Source: Deltaproteobacteria bacterium (GTDB lineage Bacteria > Desulfobacterota > DSM-4660 > Desulfatiglandales > HGW-15). Taken from it: a DNA stretch of 8,853 bases. The stretch spans positions 1-8,853 of the forward strand of contig JAFDIX010000099.1 of NCBI GenBank assembly GCA_019307805.1, read 5' to 3'. How positions within the stretch are numbered: the stretch's first letter is position 1; every line of letters begins with the position of its first letter. Positions 1 to 5,533 of this stretch are shown in pieces. Both the position numbers and the translations under genes were made by a program. The notes under the pieces were generated by a model. That model worked only from the letters and a program-made list of their open reading frames with translations. It ran no database searches and had not been told where the DNA came from.

Positions 1-35
1 GGCCCAGAGGACCAGGTTTTCAATAAAAAAACCGA

Positions 36-1115
36 TTATAGTTCTTTCCGGACAAAAGGCTTGCAGTCCTTGGTGAACTGGATAAGGGCCTCCAGCTTTT
101 CCGTTGCCCTTCCAGAGTCGATACAATCCTGGGCCCTTGGGATACCTTCCTTAAAGTTGTTGTCCAGGCCCGCCGCTACAAATGCAGCGGCTGCATTGAG
201 CACGACCATATCACGCTTGGGGCCCTCCTCACCCTCCAGCACGTTTCTGACGATCCTTGCATTTTCTTTGGCATTCCCGCCCCGGATGTCACCCATCATG
301 GCCCTGTTAAAGCCGTAGTCCTCGGGTGTCATCTGATAGGTCTCAACGTTTTTATTCTCAAGATGGGAGATCCAGGTGGGTCCGCAGATGCTGATCTCAT
401 CATAGGTGCCTTCGCCCGAGACCACAAAGGCCTCCCTGGTGCCCAGCCGTCCCAGAACTTCCGCCATCATCTCGGTGAGGGACGGGTCATAGACCCCGAG
501 CACCTGGACATTGGCCCCCGCAGGGTTTGTCAGGGGACCAAGCAGGTTGAATATGGAACGAAGCCCAATTTCCTTTCTGGGACCGGCAGCATATTTCATC
601 GCCCCATGGTAAAGGGGGGCATAGAGGAATCCAATGCCCACATCATGAATACACCTTTCAACATCCGTCTGATTGATATCCAGGTTCACCCCGAGACTCT
701 CCAGGACATCTGCACTTCCACACAGGCTGGAGACGGCTCTGTTACCATGTTTGGCCACCCGCAACCCTTCTCCTGCCGCTACAAATGCCGTGGTCGTGGA
801 GACGTTGAAAGTCCTTGTCCCATCCCCCCCGGTCCCCACGATATCCAGTACGGTCTCATCCTCGATGTTGATCTCATCCCGATCAATATTGACCAGGTGA
901 TTATTGATATTGATCTTTTTGGCCTTGGCTCTCATGACTCTCGCGGCCCCGGTTATTTCATCAGCCGTCTCCCCTTTCATTCTCAGGGCCGTAATAAAGG
1001 CTCCGATCTGGGCCGAGGTGGCCTTGCCCGTCATAATTTCCTCCATGGCCTCTTCCATTTCAGGTTCGCTCAGGTCCCTCTTACTCACGACCTTTGCGAT
1101 TGCTTCTTTGATCAT
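36..1115 (-). CDS. trpD: Anthranilate phosphoribosyltransferase
   Basis: Transfers the phosphoribosyl group of PRPP to anthranilate, the second committed step of tryptophan synthesis, in the cytoplasm. The 359-residue protein shows the family's PRPP site GTGGDG (94-99), TFNVST (102-107), KHGNR (122-126) followed by SSLCGSADVLE, the GPRKEIGLRSIFNLLGPLTNPA block, and the metal-binding Asp-Glu in GTYDEIS. It is about 15 residues longer than many TrpD proteins because of the stretch at about 67-90 before GTGGDG; I believe this is usual in deltaproteobacterial homologues. The ATG at 1113-1115 follows a strong aaaggagg site that begins at the trpG stop codon, and the gap to trpG is 15 nt, so translational coupling is likely. 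Only 35 nt remain beyond the TAA stop; no gene start can be called there. Confidence 0.97.
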   Translation of the reverse strand: MIKEAIAKVVSKRDLSEPEMEEAMEEIMTGKATSAQIGAFITALRMKGETADEITGAARVMRAKAKKININNHLVNIDRDEINIEDETVLDIVGTGGDGTRTFNVSTTTAFVAAGEGLRVAKHGNRAVSSLCGSADVLESLGVNLDINQTDVERCIHDVGIGFLYAPLYHGAMKYAAGPRKEIGLRSIFNLLGPLTNPAGANVQVLGVYDPSLTEMMAEVLGRLGTREAFVVSGEGTYDEISICGPTWISHLENKNVETYQMTPEDYGFNRAMMGDIRGGNAKENARIVRNVLEGEEGPKRDMVVLNAAAAFVAAGLDNNFKEGIPRAQDCIDSGRATEKLEALIQFTKDCKPFVRKEL

Positions 1116-1130
1116 CTTCTTGTCCTCCTT

Positions 1131-1757
1131 TTAAAATGTGATGACATTTATTTCATCCGTTCCTTCAATCCCCATTTCCCGGGATTCACCGGAACAAAGC
1201 CTGATAAAATTTTTGAGAATGTGTTCCCCCTCTTCCGTCAAAATAGATTCCGGGTGGAACTGTACGCCTTCCACATCATAGTCCCGGTGTCTCAGCCCCA
1301 TCACCTCCCCCTGCCTGGTCCAGGCGCTCACCTCCAGACATGGGGGAAGGGAGTCCGGATCCACTATCAGGGAATGATAGCGGACTGCCTGAAAGGGGTT
1401 GGGAAGGCTCTCGAACAGAGATTTCCCATCATGAAATATGGCTGATCTTTTGCCGTGCATTATTCTGTCCGCCCTGACCACCCTGCCCCCATACATTTCA
1501 GCGATGGCCTGATGGCCCAGGCAGACCCCCAGCACCGGGATTTCGGGCCCCAGCCTGTGGACCGCTTCCATGGATATCCCGGACTGATCAGGCCTCCCCG
1601 GTCCCGGAGAAATGACGAGTGCGGATGGGGCCATGGTTGTAATGTGTGCCATGTCGACACGGTCGTTCCGAAATACCCCGACCTCCTGGTTCAGACATTC
1701 CATCATCTGCACCAGGTTGTAGGTAAAGGAATCATAGTTATCGATAAGAAGAATCAT
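1131..1757 (-). CDS. trpG: Anthranilate synthase component II (glutamine amidotransferase)
   Basis: Glutaminase subunit that supplies ammonia to TrpE for making anthranilate from chorismate. The protein has 208 residues with the class I amidotransferase triad visible: nucleophile Cys79 in GVCLGHQ, and His168 and Glu170 in FHPES. The N-terminus (LLIDNYDSFTYNL) and the oxyanion-loop motif SPGPGRP (50-56) are typical of TrpG/PabA. About 20 residues beyond the usual end form a weakly conserved tail. Its ATG lies inside the end of trpE (20-bp overlap), with an aaggtg site 7 nt upstream, so translation is probably coupled to trpE. A dual role with PabB (as in some bacteria with one PabA/TrpG) cannot be excluded, but the position between trpE and trpD supports tryptophan synthesis. 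Confidence 0.97.
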   Translation of the reverse strand: MILLIDNYDSFTYNLVQMMECLNQEVGVFRNDRVDMAHITTMAPSALVISPGPGRPDQSGISMEAVHRLGPEIPVLGVCLGHQAIAEMYGGRVVRADRIMHGKRSAIFHDGKSLFESLPNPFQAVRYHSLIVDPDSLPPCLEVSAWTRQGEVMGLRHRDYDVEGVQFHPESILTEEGEHILKNFIRLCSGESREMGIEGTDEINVITF

Positions 1758-3228
1758 TGTCTGTCACCTTTTCCAATACTTTGAACATGGCGGCGGCTTT
1801 CTTGAGGGTTTCCTCGTATTCGCCTTCCGGGGTTGAGTCCGCCACAATGCCGGCCCCTACCTGAATGGACAGTTTCTCCCTCCACATGGCCATTGTGCGA
1901 ATGGTAATACAAAAATCCATATTGCCGTTAAACCCGAAATAGCCCACACCCCCGGCATAGGGTCCCCTGCATGTGGGCTCCAGATCCGAGATGATTTCCA
2001 TGGCCCTGATTTTGGGTGCGCCCGTAACCGTCCCTGCGGGAAAGGCCGCCATGAACAGGTCAAAAGCGTCCATATCCGGCTTTAGTTGTCCTTCTACCCG
2101 TGAGACGATATGCATCACATGGGAGTAGCGTTCCACTTCCATGAGCCGGGGCACGGTGACCGAGCCCGACACGGCCACCCGGCCTGTGTCATTTCTCCCG
2201 AGATCGACCAGCATGATGTGCTCGGCCCGTTCCTTGGGATCCGACAGGAGCTCTCTTTCCAGTTCACGGTCCTCTTCCGGGCTTTGCCCCCTGGGCCTGG
2301 TCCCTGCGATGGGTCTCAGCTCTATCTTCCCGCCTGTCAGCCGGACAAGGATTTCAGGAGATGACCCAATAAGTTTTACCTCGCCAAAATTGAGATAAAA
2401 CATGTAAGGGGACGGATTGATGCTTCTCAAATTCCGATAGAGGGTGAAGGCATCTCCCCCCAGGTCCGCCGAGAACCTCTGGGAGAGAACCACCTGAATA
2501 ACGTCCCCGGCCTCGATATGTGTTTTTGCCTTTCTGACGGACTCCTCGAATCGCTCTTTGCTGACATTGGGCTCAAGGCCCGAGAGGCGAATGACTTCTT
2601 CCCCGGGAACAGCAGGAAGAGGACTCTGAAGTTCTTCCATGGCCTCCTCCAGTTCCTGACAGGCCTGCCTGTAGCACTTTTCCAGGTCTTCCCCCTCGTT
2701 CAGAAATGCAAAAACAACCACTGTGATCCTGTGGGTCCGATGGTCGAAAATGATCATTCGTCTGGAAACGGTGAAAACGGACTCGGGCATCCCCCCATTG
2801 ACTGGACTGAGCCCGGGAAGCCGTTCCCATTTCCTGATCAGTTCGTAGTTGCAATAACCCACCAGGCCTCCTTGAAAAGGAGGGAGTTCCCTGACCGGTA
2901 CCGGCTCGAACCGGCGGCTGATATTCCTCAAAACCTCCAGCGGGTTATCCACATTGCGCAGCACCTGTCTCCCCCCTGCTTCCCGGACCTCCATTTCCCC
3001 CTCACGGGAAATGATTGTCAGGTATGGCATATATCCGATGAAACTGTAACGGCCCCATTTTTCGCTGCCTTCCGCACTCTCCAGGAGGTAGGAGAGATGC
3101 TTTTCTTTGATCTTAAGGTAGGTGCTGACGGGGGTTTCCGTATCACCCAGGAATTCCCGATAAACCGGAATGACGTTCCCCTGGGTCGCCAGGGCTTTAA
3201 AATCTGAGAATGATGGTTTTGTTTTCAT
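1738..3228 (-). CDS. trpE: Anthranilate synthase component I
   Basis: Converts chorismate to anthranilate using ammonia from TrpG; first committed and usually feedback-inhibited step of tryptophan synthesis. I chose the ATG at 3226-3228 (496 residues, MKTKPSFSDF...) because an agagg site lies 4 nt upstream; an in-frame ATG at 3273 lies inside the second terminator hairpin and is unlikely. The N-terminal LLES motif (48-51), which binds inhibitory Trp in known TrpE proteins, and NPSPYMFYL are both present, so feedback inhibition is expected. Chorismate-binding motifs follow: PIAGTRPRG, DLGRNDTGRVA, AAFPAGTVTGAPKIRAMEII and GPYAGGVGYFGFNG. It is first in the trp operon, directly downstream of the leader and two terminators, and overlaps trpG by 20 bp. 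Confidence 0.97.
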   Translation of the reverse strand: MKTKPSFSDFKALATQGNVIPVYREFLGDTETPVSTYLKIKEKHLSYLLESAEGSEKWGRYSFIGYMPYLTIISREGEMEVREAGGRQVLRNVDNPLEVLRNISRRFEPVPVRELPPFQGGLVGYCNYELIRKWERLPGLSPVNGGMPESVFTVSRRMIIFDHRTHRITVVVFAFLNEGEDLEKCYRQACQELEEAMEELQSPLPAVPGEEVIRLSGLEPNVSKERFEESVRKAKTHIEAGDVIQVVLSQRFSADLGGDAFTLYRNLRSINPSPYMFYLNFGEVKLIGSSPEILVRLTGGKIELRPIAGTRPRGQSPEEDRELERELLSDPKERAEHIMLVDLGRNDTGRVAVSGSVTVPRLMEVERYSHVMHIVSRVEGQLKPDMDAFDLFMAAFPAGTVTGAPKIRAMEIISDLEPTCRGPYAGGVGYFGFNGNMDFCITIRTMAMWREKLSIQVGAGIVADSTPEGEYEETLKKAAAMFKVLEKVTDNDSSYR

Positions 3229-3244
3229 TATTCCTCTCTCGAAT

Positions 3245-3280
3245 AAAAAAGGCCGCGGGATTTGAAGCCCCACGGCCTTT
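3245..3280 (-). terminator. Second terminator-like hairpin of the trp leader (T2)
   Basis: In minus-strand RNA, arms 3269-3280 and 3248-3259 form a 12-bp stem (11 Watson-Crick pairs and one G-U) with a 9-nt loop, followed by six U (3250-3245). The G-U pair would be a mismatch on the plus strand, so the structure is tuned to the trp transcript. It ends only 17 nt before the trpE start. Its 5' arm shares CCGTGGGGC with the first terminator, which allows an alternative pairing described in the findings. Confidence 0.75.
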
Positions 3281-3292
3281 CAAGGACAGAAC

Positions 3293-3333
3293 AAAAAAAA
3301 CCGTGGGGCCTATCGGAAGCGGCCCCACGGTTT
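3293..3333 (-). terminator. trp operon attenuator terminator (T1)
   Basis: A perfect 13-bp inverted repeat (3298-3310 and 3321-3333; core CCGTGGGGCC / GGCCCCACGG) with a 10-nt loop. In the minus-strand transcript it is followed by an uninterrupted run of U reaching 3293, the classic intrinsic terminator layout. It lies between the leader peptide stop and trpE, so it stops trpE transcription unless the competing antiterminator forms: leader bases CUUCACGG (3386-3379) can pair with CCGUGGGG (3330-3323), giving 8 bp including two G-U. Confidence 0.93.
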
Positions 3334-3358
3334 GTCTTTTCAGTATACTATCAAAATA

Positions 3359-3430
3359 CTAGCCAGGCGGGCACACCTCCGTGAAGAAGCTGCGCCACCA
3401 CCAGTTTCTTAAAATGTCATGACCCGTCAT
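3359..3430 (-). CDS. trpL: trp operon leader peptide
   Basis: Short leader ORF whose translation senses charged tRNA-Trp. From the ATG at 3428-3430 it encodes 23 residues containing RNWWWRSFF and ending VCPPG; three consecutive Trp codons occupy 3395-3403. An in-frame ATG at 3446-3448 would add six residues (MDQAKE), but the predicted transcription start is near 3450, leaving almost no 5' leader, whereas 3430 has an AGG 8 nt upstream; I favour 3430 and leave the other open. A local hairpin (3402-3410 with 3384-3392, 8 bp around one A-C mismatch) straddles the Trp codons and would act as the 1:2 pause hairpin, excluding the antiterminator segment at 3379-3386. The WWW codons, the structures and the trpE downstream make the role clear. 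Confidence 0.9.
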   Translation of the reverse strand: MTGHDILRNWWWRSFFTEVCPPG

Positions 3431-3449
3431 TTCTTTTGCCTGATCCATA

Positions 3450-3485
3450 GCGGGTATCTTTAACGGGATCCTTGGGCGTTGTCAA
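3450..3485 (-). promoter_or_regulatory. Predicted sigma-70 type promoter of the trp operon
   Basis: On the minus strand a perfect -35 box TTGACA (3485-3480) is followed by a 17-bp spacer and the -10-like TAAAGA (3462-3457), placing the start near 3450, just ahead of the leader ORF. The -10 box is a weak match, but the opposite operon has TTGACA-N17-TAAAGG in the same position relative to its leader, which supports both calls. Two similar blocks, ATGTGATGAGAA and ATGTGAGAAA (3535-3524 and 3506-3497), lie upstream of the -35 box and could be regulator contacts; this is speculative. Confidence 0.6.
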
Positions 3486-3693
3486 GATATTTTTTGTTTC
3501 TCACATTTTTTCGAGATTTTCAATTCTCATCACATTACACTGGGAGAAAGTGCTAACAGAGCAGGGAGAGGGATTTCCCAAGTCTTTAATTCAATGCAAT
3601 TCTTGAGCATTTCACTTGAATCCTTGACCCCTTGAATCCTAGAATCCTGGAAGCATCTCCAATCATTTTGAGAGATGTCCTTAATATTTTTAC
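3486..3693. other. Intergenic region between divergent promoters
   Basis: About 200 bp between the two -35 boxes. I see no convincing gene: a 63-codon ORF on the minus strand crosses the aro leader and its promoter and has no recognisable product. The content is an AT-rich stretch on the trp side and a short GAATCCT repeat cluster. No clear TrpR or TyrR operator is visible. Confidence 0.6.
3615..3648. repeat. Short GAATCCT repeat cluster
   Basis: CTTGAATCCT occurs at 3615-3624 and 3631-3640, followed by a third GAATCCT at 3642-3648. Similar TTGAATCCTTGAACCC-like strings are, from memory, dispersed in deltaproteobacterial genomes, but copy number cannot be judged from this window. Confidence 0.5.
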
Positions 3694-3722
3694 TTGACAA
3701 ATAGAATGAATTCCTTTAAAGG
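3694..3722 (+). promoter_or_regulatory. Predicted sigma-70 type promoter of the aro operon
   Basis: Perfect -35 box TTGACA (3694-3699), 17-bp spacer, then TAAAGG (3717-3722) as -10. The start would be near 3729-3731, leaving about 18 nt with an AAAGGA ribosome site (3736-3741) before the leader peptide ATG at 3748. Spacing and boxes mirror the divergent trp promoter. Confidence 0.62.
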
Positions 3723-3747
3723 TCTTCTCTTTAACAAAGGAAAACCA

Positions 3748-3822
3748 ATGGCATACAATATTATTCAATCCTGGCAAAGCTTCTTTTTTTATTTTTACGG
3801 GAGAGGTCTGCCCATGGATTGA
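3748..3822 (+). CDS. Aromatic-rich leader peptide of the aro operon (attenuator)
   Basis: A 24-codon ORF starting ATG (3748-3750), 6 nt after AAAGGA, and ending TGA (3820-3822). It encodes MAYNIIQSWQS, then FFFYFY from six consecutive codons (3781-3798), then GRGLPMD. Eight of 24 residues are aromatic (four Phe, three Tyr, one Trp), as expected for a leader that senses aromatic aminoacyl-tRNAs. Bases just after the aromatic run (3808-3817) can pair with the 5' arm of the terminator at 3846-3855. Slow decoding of Phe/Tyr codons would leave that segment free and allow antitermination; fast translation to the stop would cover it and allow termination. No gene symbol is known to me. The reading frame and codons are directly visible; the mechanism is inferred from the trp and pheA paradigm. 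Confidence 0.87.
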   Translation: MAYNIIQSWQSFFFYFYGRGLPMD

Positions 3823-3855
3823 GTATCAATATTCTTGATCCAAAGCCGTGGGCAG
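3808..3855 (+). promoter_or_regulatory. aro operon antiterminator pairing
   Basis: CUGCCCAUGG (3808-3817) pairs with CCGUGGGCAG (3846-3855) in a continuous 10-bp helix with one G-U. This takes the 5' arm of the terminator at 3842-3871, so the two structures exclude each other. The first strand overlaps leader codons CTG CCC ATG GA, 9 nt after the last of the aromatic codons. A clear 1:2 protector hairpin was not found. Confidence 0.78.
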
Positions 3856-3877
3856 CAAAGCCCACGGCTTTTTTTTT
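3842..3877 (+). terminator. aro operon attenuator terminator
   Basis: AAAGCCGTGGGC (3842-3853) and GCCCACGGCTTT (3860-3871) form a perfect 12-bp stem with a 6-nt loop, followed by a run of nine T (3869-3877). No upstream gene other than the leader peptide needs a terminator here, and aroK starts only 40 nt later on the same strand, so this is an attenuator, not the end of another unit. Confidence 0.93.
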
Positions 3878-3880
3878 GTC

Positions 3881-3907
3881 AGGAGGCTGATTCTCCGACA
3901 GTCTCCT
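3881..3907 (+). promoter_or_regulatory. Hairpin just upstream of the aroK ribosome binding site
   Basis: AGGAGGCTG (3881-3889) pairs with CAGTCTCCT (3899-3907), 9 bp with one G-U and a 9-nt loop. It ends immediately before the AGGGGA site (3908-3913) that serves the aroK ATG at 3918. The AGGAGG in the left arm has no start codon at a usable distance. It may be a ribosome standby or translational control structure, or have no function. Confidence 0.45.
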
Positions 3908-3917
3908 AGGGGACCGA

Positions 3918-4445
3918 ATGAACATCGTACTCATAGGCTATCGCTGCAGTGGAAAAACCGTAGTCGGGAAAATTCTTGCCCGTGAACTTGCCAGGACCTT
4001 CGTCGACACGGATGACGCCATCGAGGAAGGTACCGGCGCTTCCATTGCATCCATGATCGCTGAAAGGGGTTGGGCCCATTTCCGGGATGTTGAGAAGGCC
4101 TTTGTTCAAGACCTCTCAGACAAGGATAACCTGGTCATTGCAACCGGGGGCGGGGTGGTTCTGGACAGGGAAAACATAGGCCGCCTGAAGCAAAAAGGAT
4201 GGGTTGTCTGGCTCCACGGCAGACCGGAAGTACTCAAAGAAAGAATGGCGAGGGATATGGAATCCGGGAAACTGCGCCCTTCCCTTTCGGGGGCCGATCC
4301 TTTGAAGGAAGTGGACAGGGTCCTGGAAGAACGGTCCGGACTCTATGAGCAGGCAGGGGATTATGTGGTAAACACGGACCATCAGCCCCCGGAGGTTGTT
4401 GCCGAAACCATCATAAGGGCCCTCACAGACGGGTCCGGAGATTAG
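3918..4445 (+). CDS. aroK: Shikimate kinase
   Basis: Phosphorylates shikimate at the 3-hydroxyl using ATP, cytoplasmic. At 175 residues it is of the usual monomeric length. Walker A is GYRCSGKT (7-14) with Lys13; shikimate-binding residues are visible as DTDD (Asp32), Arg56 in HFRDVE and the GGG at 77-79; the lid Arg120 lies in LRPSL and the adenine/substrate-side Arg139 in ERSGLY. The ATG follows AGGGGA by 4 nt. It is the first enzyme gene after the aromatic leader and attenuator, and aroC starts 12 nt after its stop, with the aroC ribosome site overlapping the aroK TAG. aroK and aroL are not distinguished by sequence here; aroK is the conventional name. Confidence 0.96.
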   Translation: MNIVLIGYRCSGKTVVGKILARELARTFVDTDDAIEEGTGASIASMIAERGWAHFRDVEKAFVQDLSDKDNLVIATGGGVVLDRENIGRLKQKGWVVWLHGRPEVLKERMARDMESGKLRPSLSGADPLKEVDRVLEERSGLYEQAGDYVVNTDHQPPEVVAETIIRALTDGSGD

Positions 4446-4457
4446 GGGAATTCAGAA

Positions 4458-5510
4458 ATGGCTGGCAATTCATTTGGACAAATCTTTAAAATCACCACCT
4501 TTGGGGAATCCCATGGAGATGGTGTGGGAGTGGTCATCGACGGATGCCCTTCTGAAATCCCGCTCTCCCCGAAGGATTTCGTTTATGACATGGCGCGGCG
4601 AAGGCCGGGCAAACATCGCCTGGAATCCCCTCGAAAAGAAAAGGACCAGGTAAATATCCTCTCCGGCGTTTTCCAGGACAAGACCACCGGCACGCCCATC
4701 ACCCTTTTCATTCAAAACCGGGATGTGGACAGCAGGCCCTACGATGTCTTGCAGGATGTCTTCCGTCCCGGTCACGCTGATTTCAGCTACTTCAAGAAAT
4801 ACGGCCATTTTGATTACAGAGGAGGGGGAAGATATTCTGCCAGGGAGACCGCGGCCAGGGTGGCTGCCGGAGTTGTGGCGGGCAAAATCCTGGAGCCTTT
4901 GGGAATTGGAGTTGTTGCCTACACCCTCGAACTGGGAGGCATAAGGGCCGCCCATGAAGACCTCAAAGCGATTGGAGAAAATATCCTGTGCTGTCCGGAC
5001 CCGGCAGCCGCAAAGCTCATGGAAGAGGCCGTTTCCAGGGCCAAAAAAGATGGAGACTCCCTTGGAGGCATTGCCGAAATAAAGGTCACCGGATGTCCAC
5101 CCGGATTGGGTGAGCCGGTCTTTGACAAACTGGATGCGGAGCTTGCCAAGGCATTGATGTCCGTTGGCGCTGTAAAGGGTGTAGAGATCGGGGCAGGCTT
5201 CGAGGCGGCAAGGCTGAGGGGGTCTGAAAACAATGATCCCATAGATCCTCAAGGTTTTCGTTCAAACAACGCCGGCGGAATCCTTGGTGGCATTTCCAAT
5301 GGTGATGAGATTGTAGTGAGGGTTGCCATGAAACCCATTCCCTCCATCCTATTGAAGCAGGATACGGTGGATCGGAAAGGCCGTTCTGCGAAACTGGAAT
5401 TCGCGGGCAGGTCTGATATTTCTGCCATTCCTCGGGTGATTCCAATTTTGGAAGCCATGGTCAAGGTAGTCCTGGTCGATCACATTTTGAGATCCAGGGC
5501 AGTAACGTAG
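4458..5510 (+). CDS. aroC: Chorismate synthase
   Basis: Anti-1,4-elimination of phosphate from EPSP to give chorismate; requires reduced FMN. The 350-residue protein has the family signatures FGESHG (15-20, catalytic His19), RPGHADFSYFKKYG (103-116, His106), YRGGGRYSARETAARVAAG (120-138; many homologues have GRSSARE, here GRYSARE), and the C-terminal GRSDISAIPRVIPILEAM block. Start ATG follows an agggga site by 8 nt. It sits between aroK and the aldolase-like gene in a co-directional run. Its product feeds both TrpE, encoded divergently, and the chorismate mutase at the right end. Confidence 0.97.
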   Translation: MAGNSFGQIFKITTFGESHGDGVGVVIDGCPSEIPLSPKDFVYDMARRRPGKHRLESPRKEKDQVNILSGVFQDKTTGTPITLFIQNRDVDSRPYDVLQDVFRPGHADFSYFKKYGHFDYRGGGRYSARETAARVAAGVVAGKILEPLGIGVVAYTLELGGIRAAHEDLKAIGENILCCPDPAAAKLMEEAVSRAKKDGDSLGGIAEIKVTGCPPGLGEPVFDKLDAELAKALMSVGAVKGVEIGAGFEAARLRGSENNDPIDPQGFRSNNAGGILGGISNGDEIVVRVAMKPIPSILLKQDTVDRKGRSAKLEFAGRSDISAIPRVIPILEAMVKVVLVDHILRSRAVT

Positions 5511-5533
5511 CCTTTTTTCAAGGAGGTAAAAAA

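Noticed and set aside
1..35. Possible start of trpC downstream of trpD
   Set aside because: Only 35 nt remain and no convincing start codon with ribosome site or recognisable N-terminus is visible.
830..925. Apparent insertion in TrpD (residues about 67-90) with a 9-bp inverted repeat GATCAATAT/ATATTGATC at 881-915
   Set aside because: Striking at first, but a similar NLVNIDRDEIN-type stretch is, as I recall, common to deltaproteobacterial TrpD proteins, so it is a lineage feature and not a new insertion; the inverted repeat follows from the residues encoded.
363..1445. 360-codon open frame on the plus strand
   Set aside because: It lies antisense to trpD and trpG, whose products match their families over full length; the antisense translation has no recognisable domain and low-complexity composition.
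3229..3273. Upstream in-frame start for trpE giving 511 residues
   Set aside because: The ATG at 3273 lies inside the second terminator hairpin without a ribosome site; the ATG at 3228 has one and matches the family start better.
3341..3360. AGTATACT and TAGTAT/ATACTA strings resembling an operator or -10 box near the trp leader stop
   Set aside because: No matching -35 box at proper spacing and no real match to the TrpR consensus; best read as the AT-rich linker between leader and terminator.
3586..3777. 63-codon minus-strand ORF in the divergent intergenic region
   Set aside because: It overlaps the aro promoter and leader on the opposite strand, and no product is recognisable.
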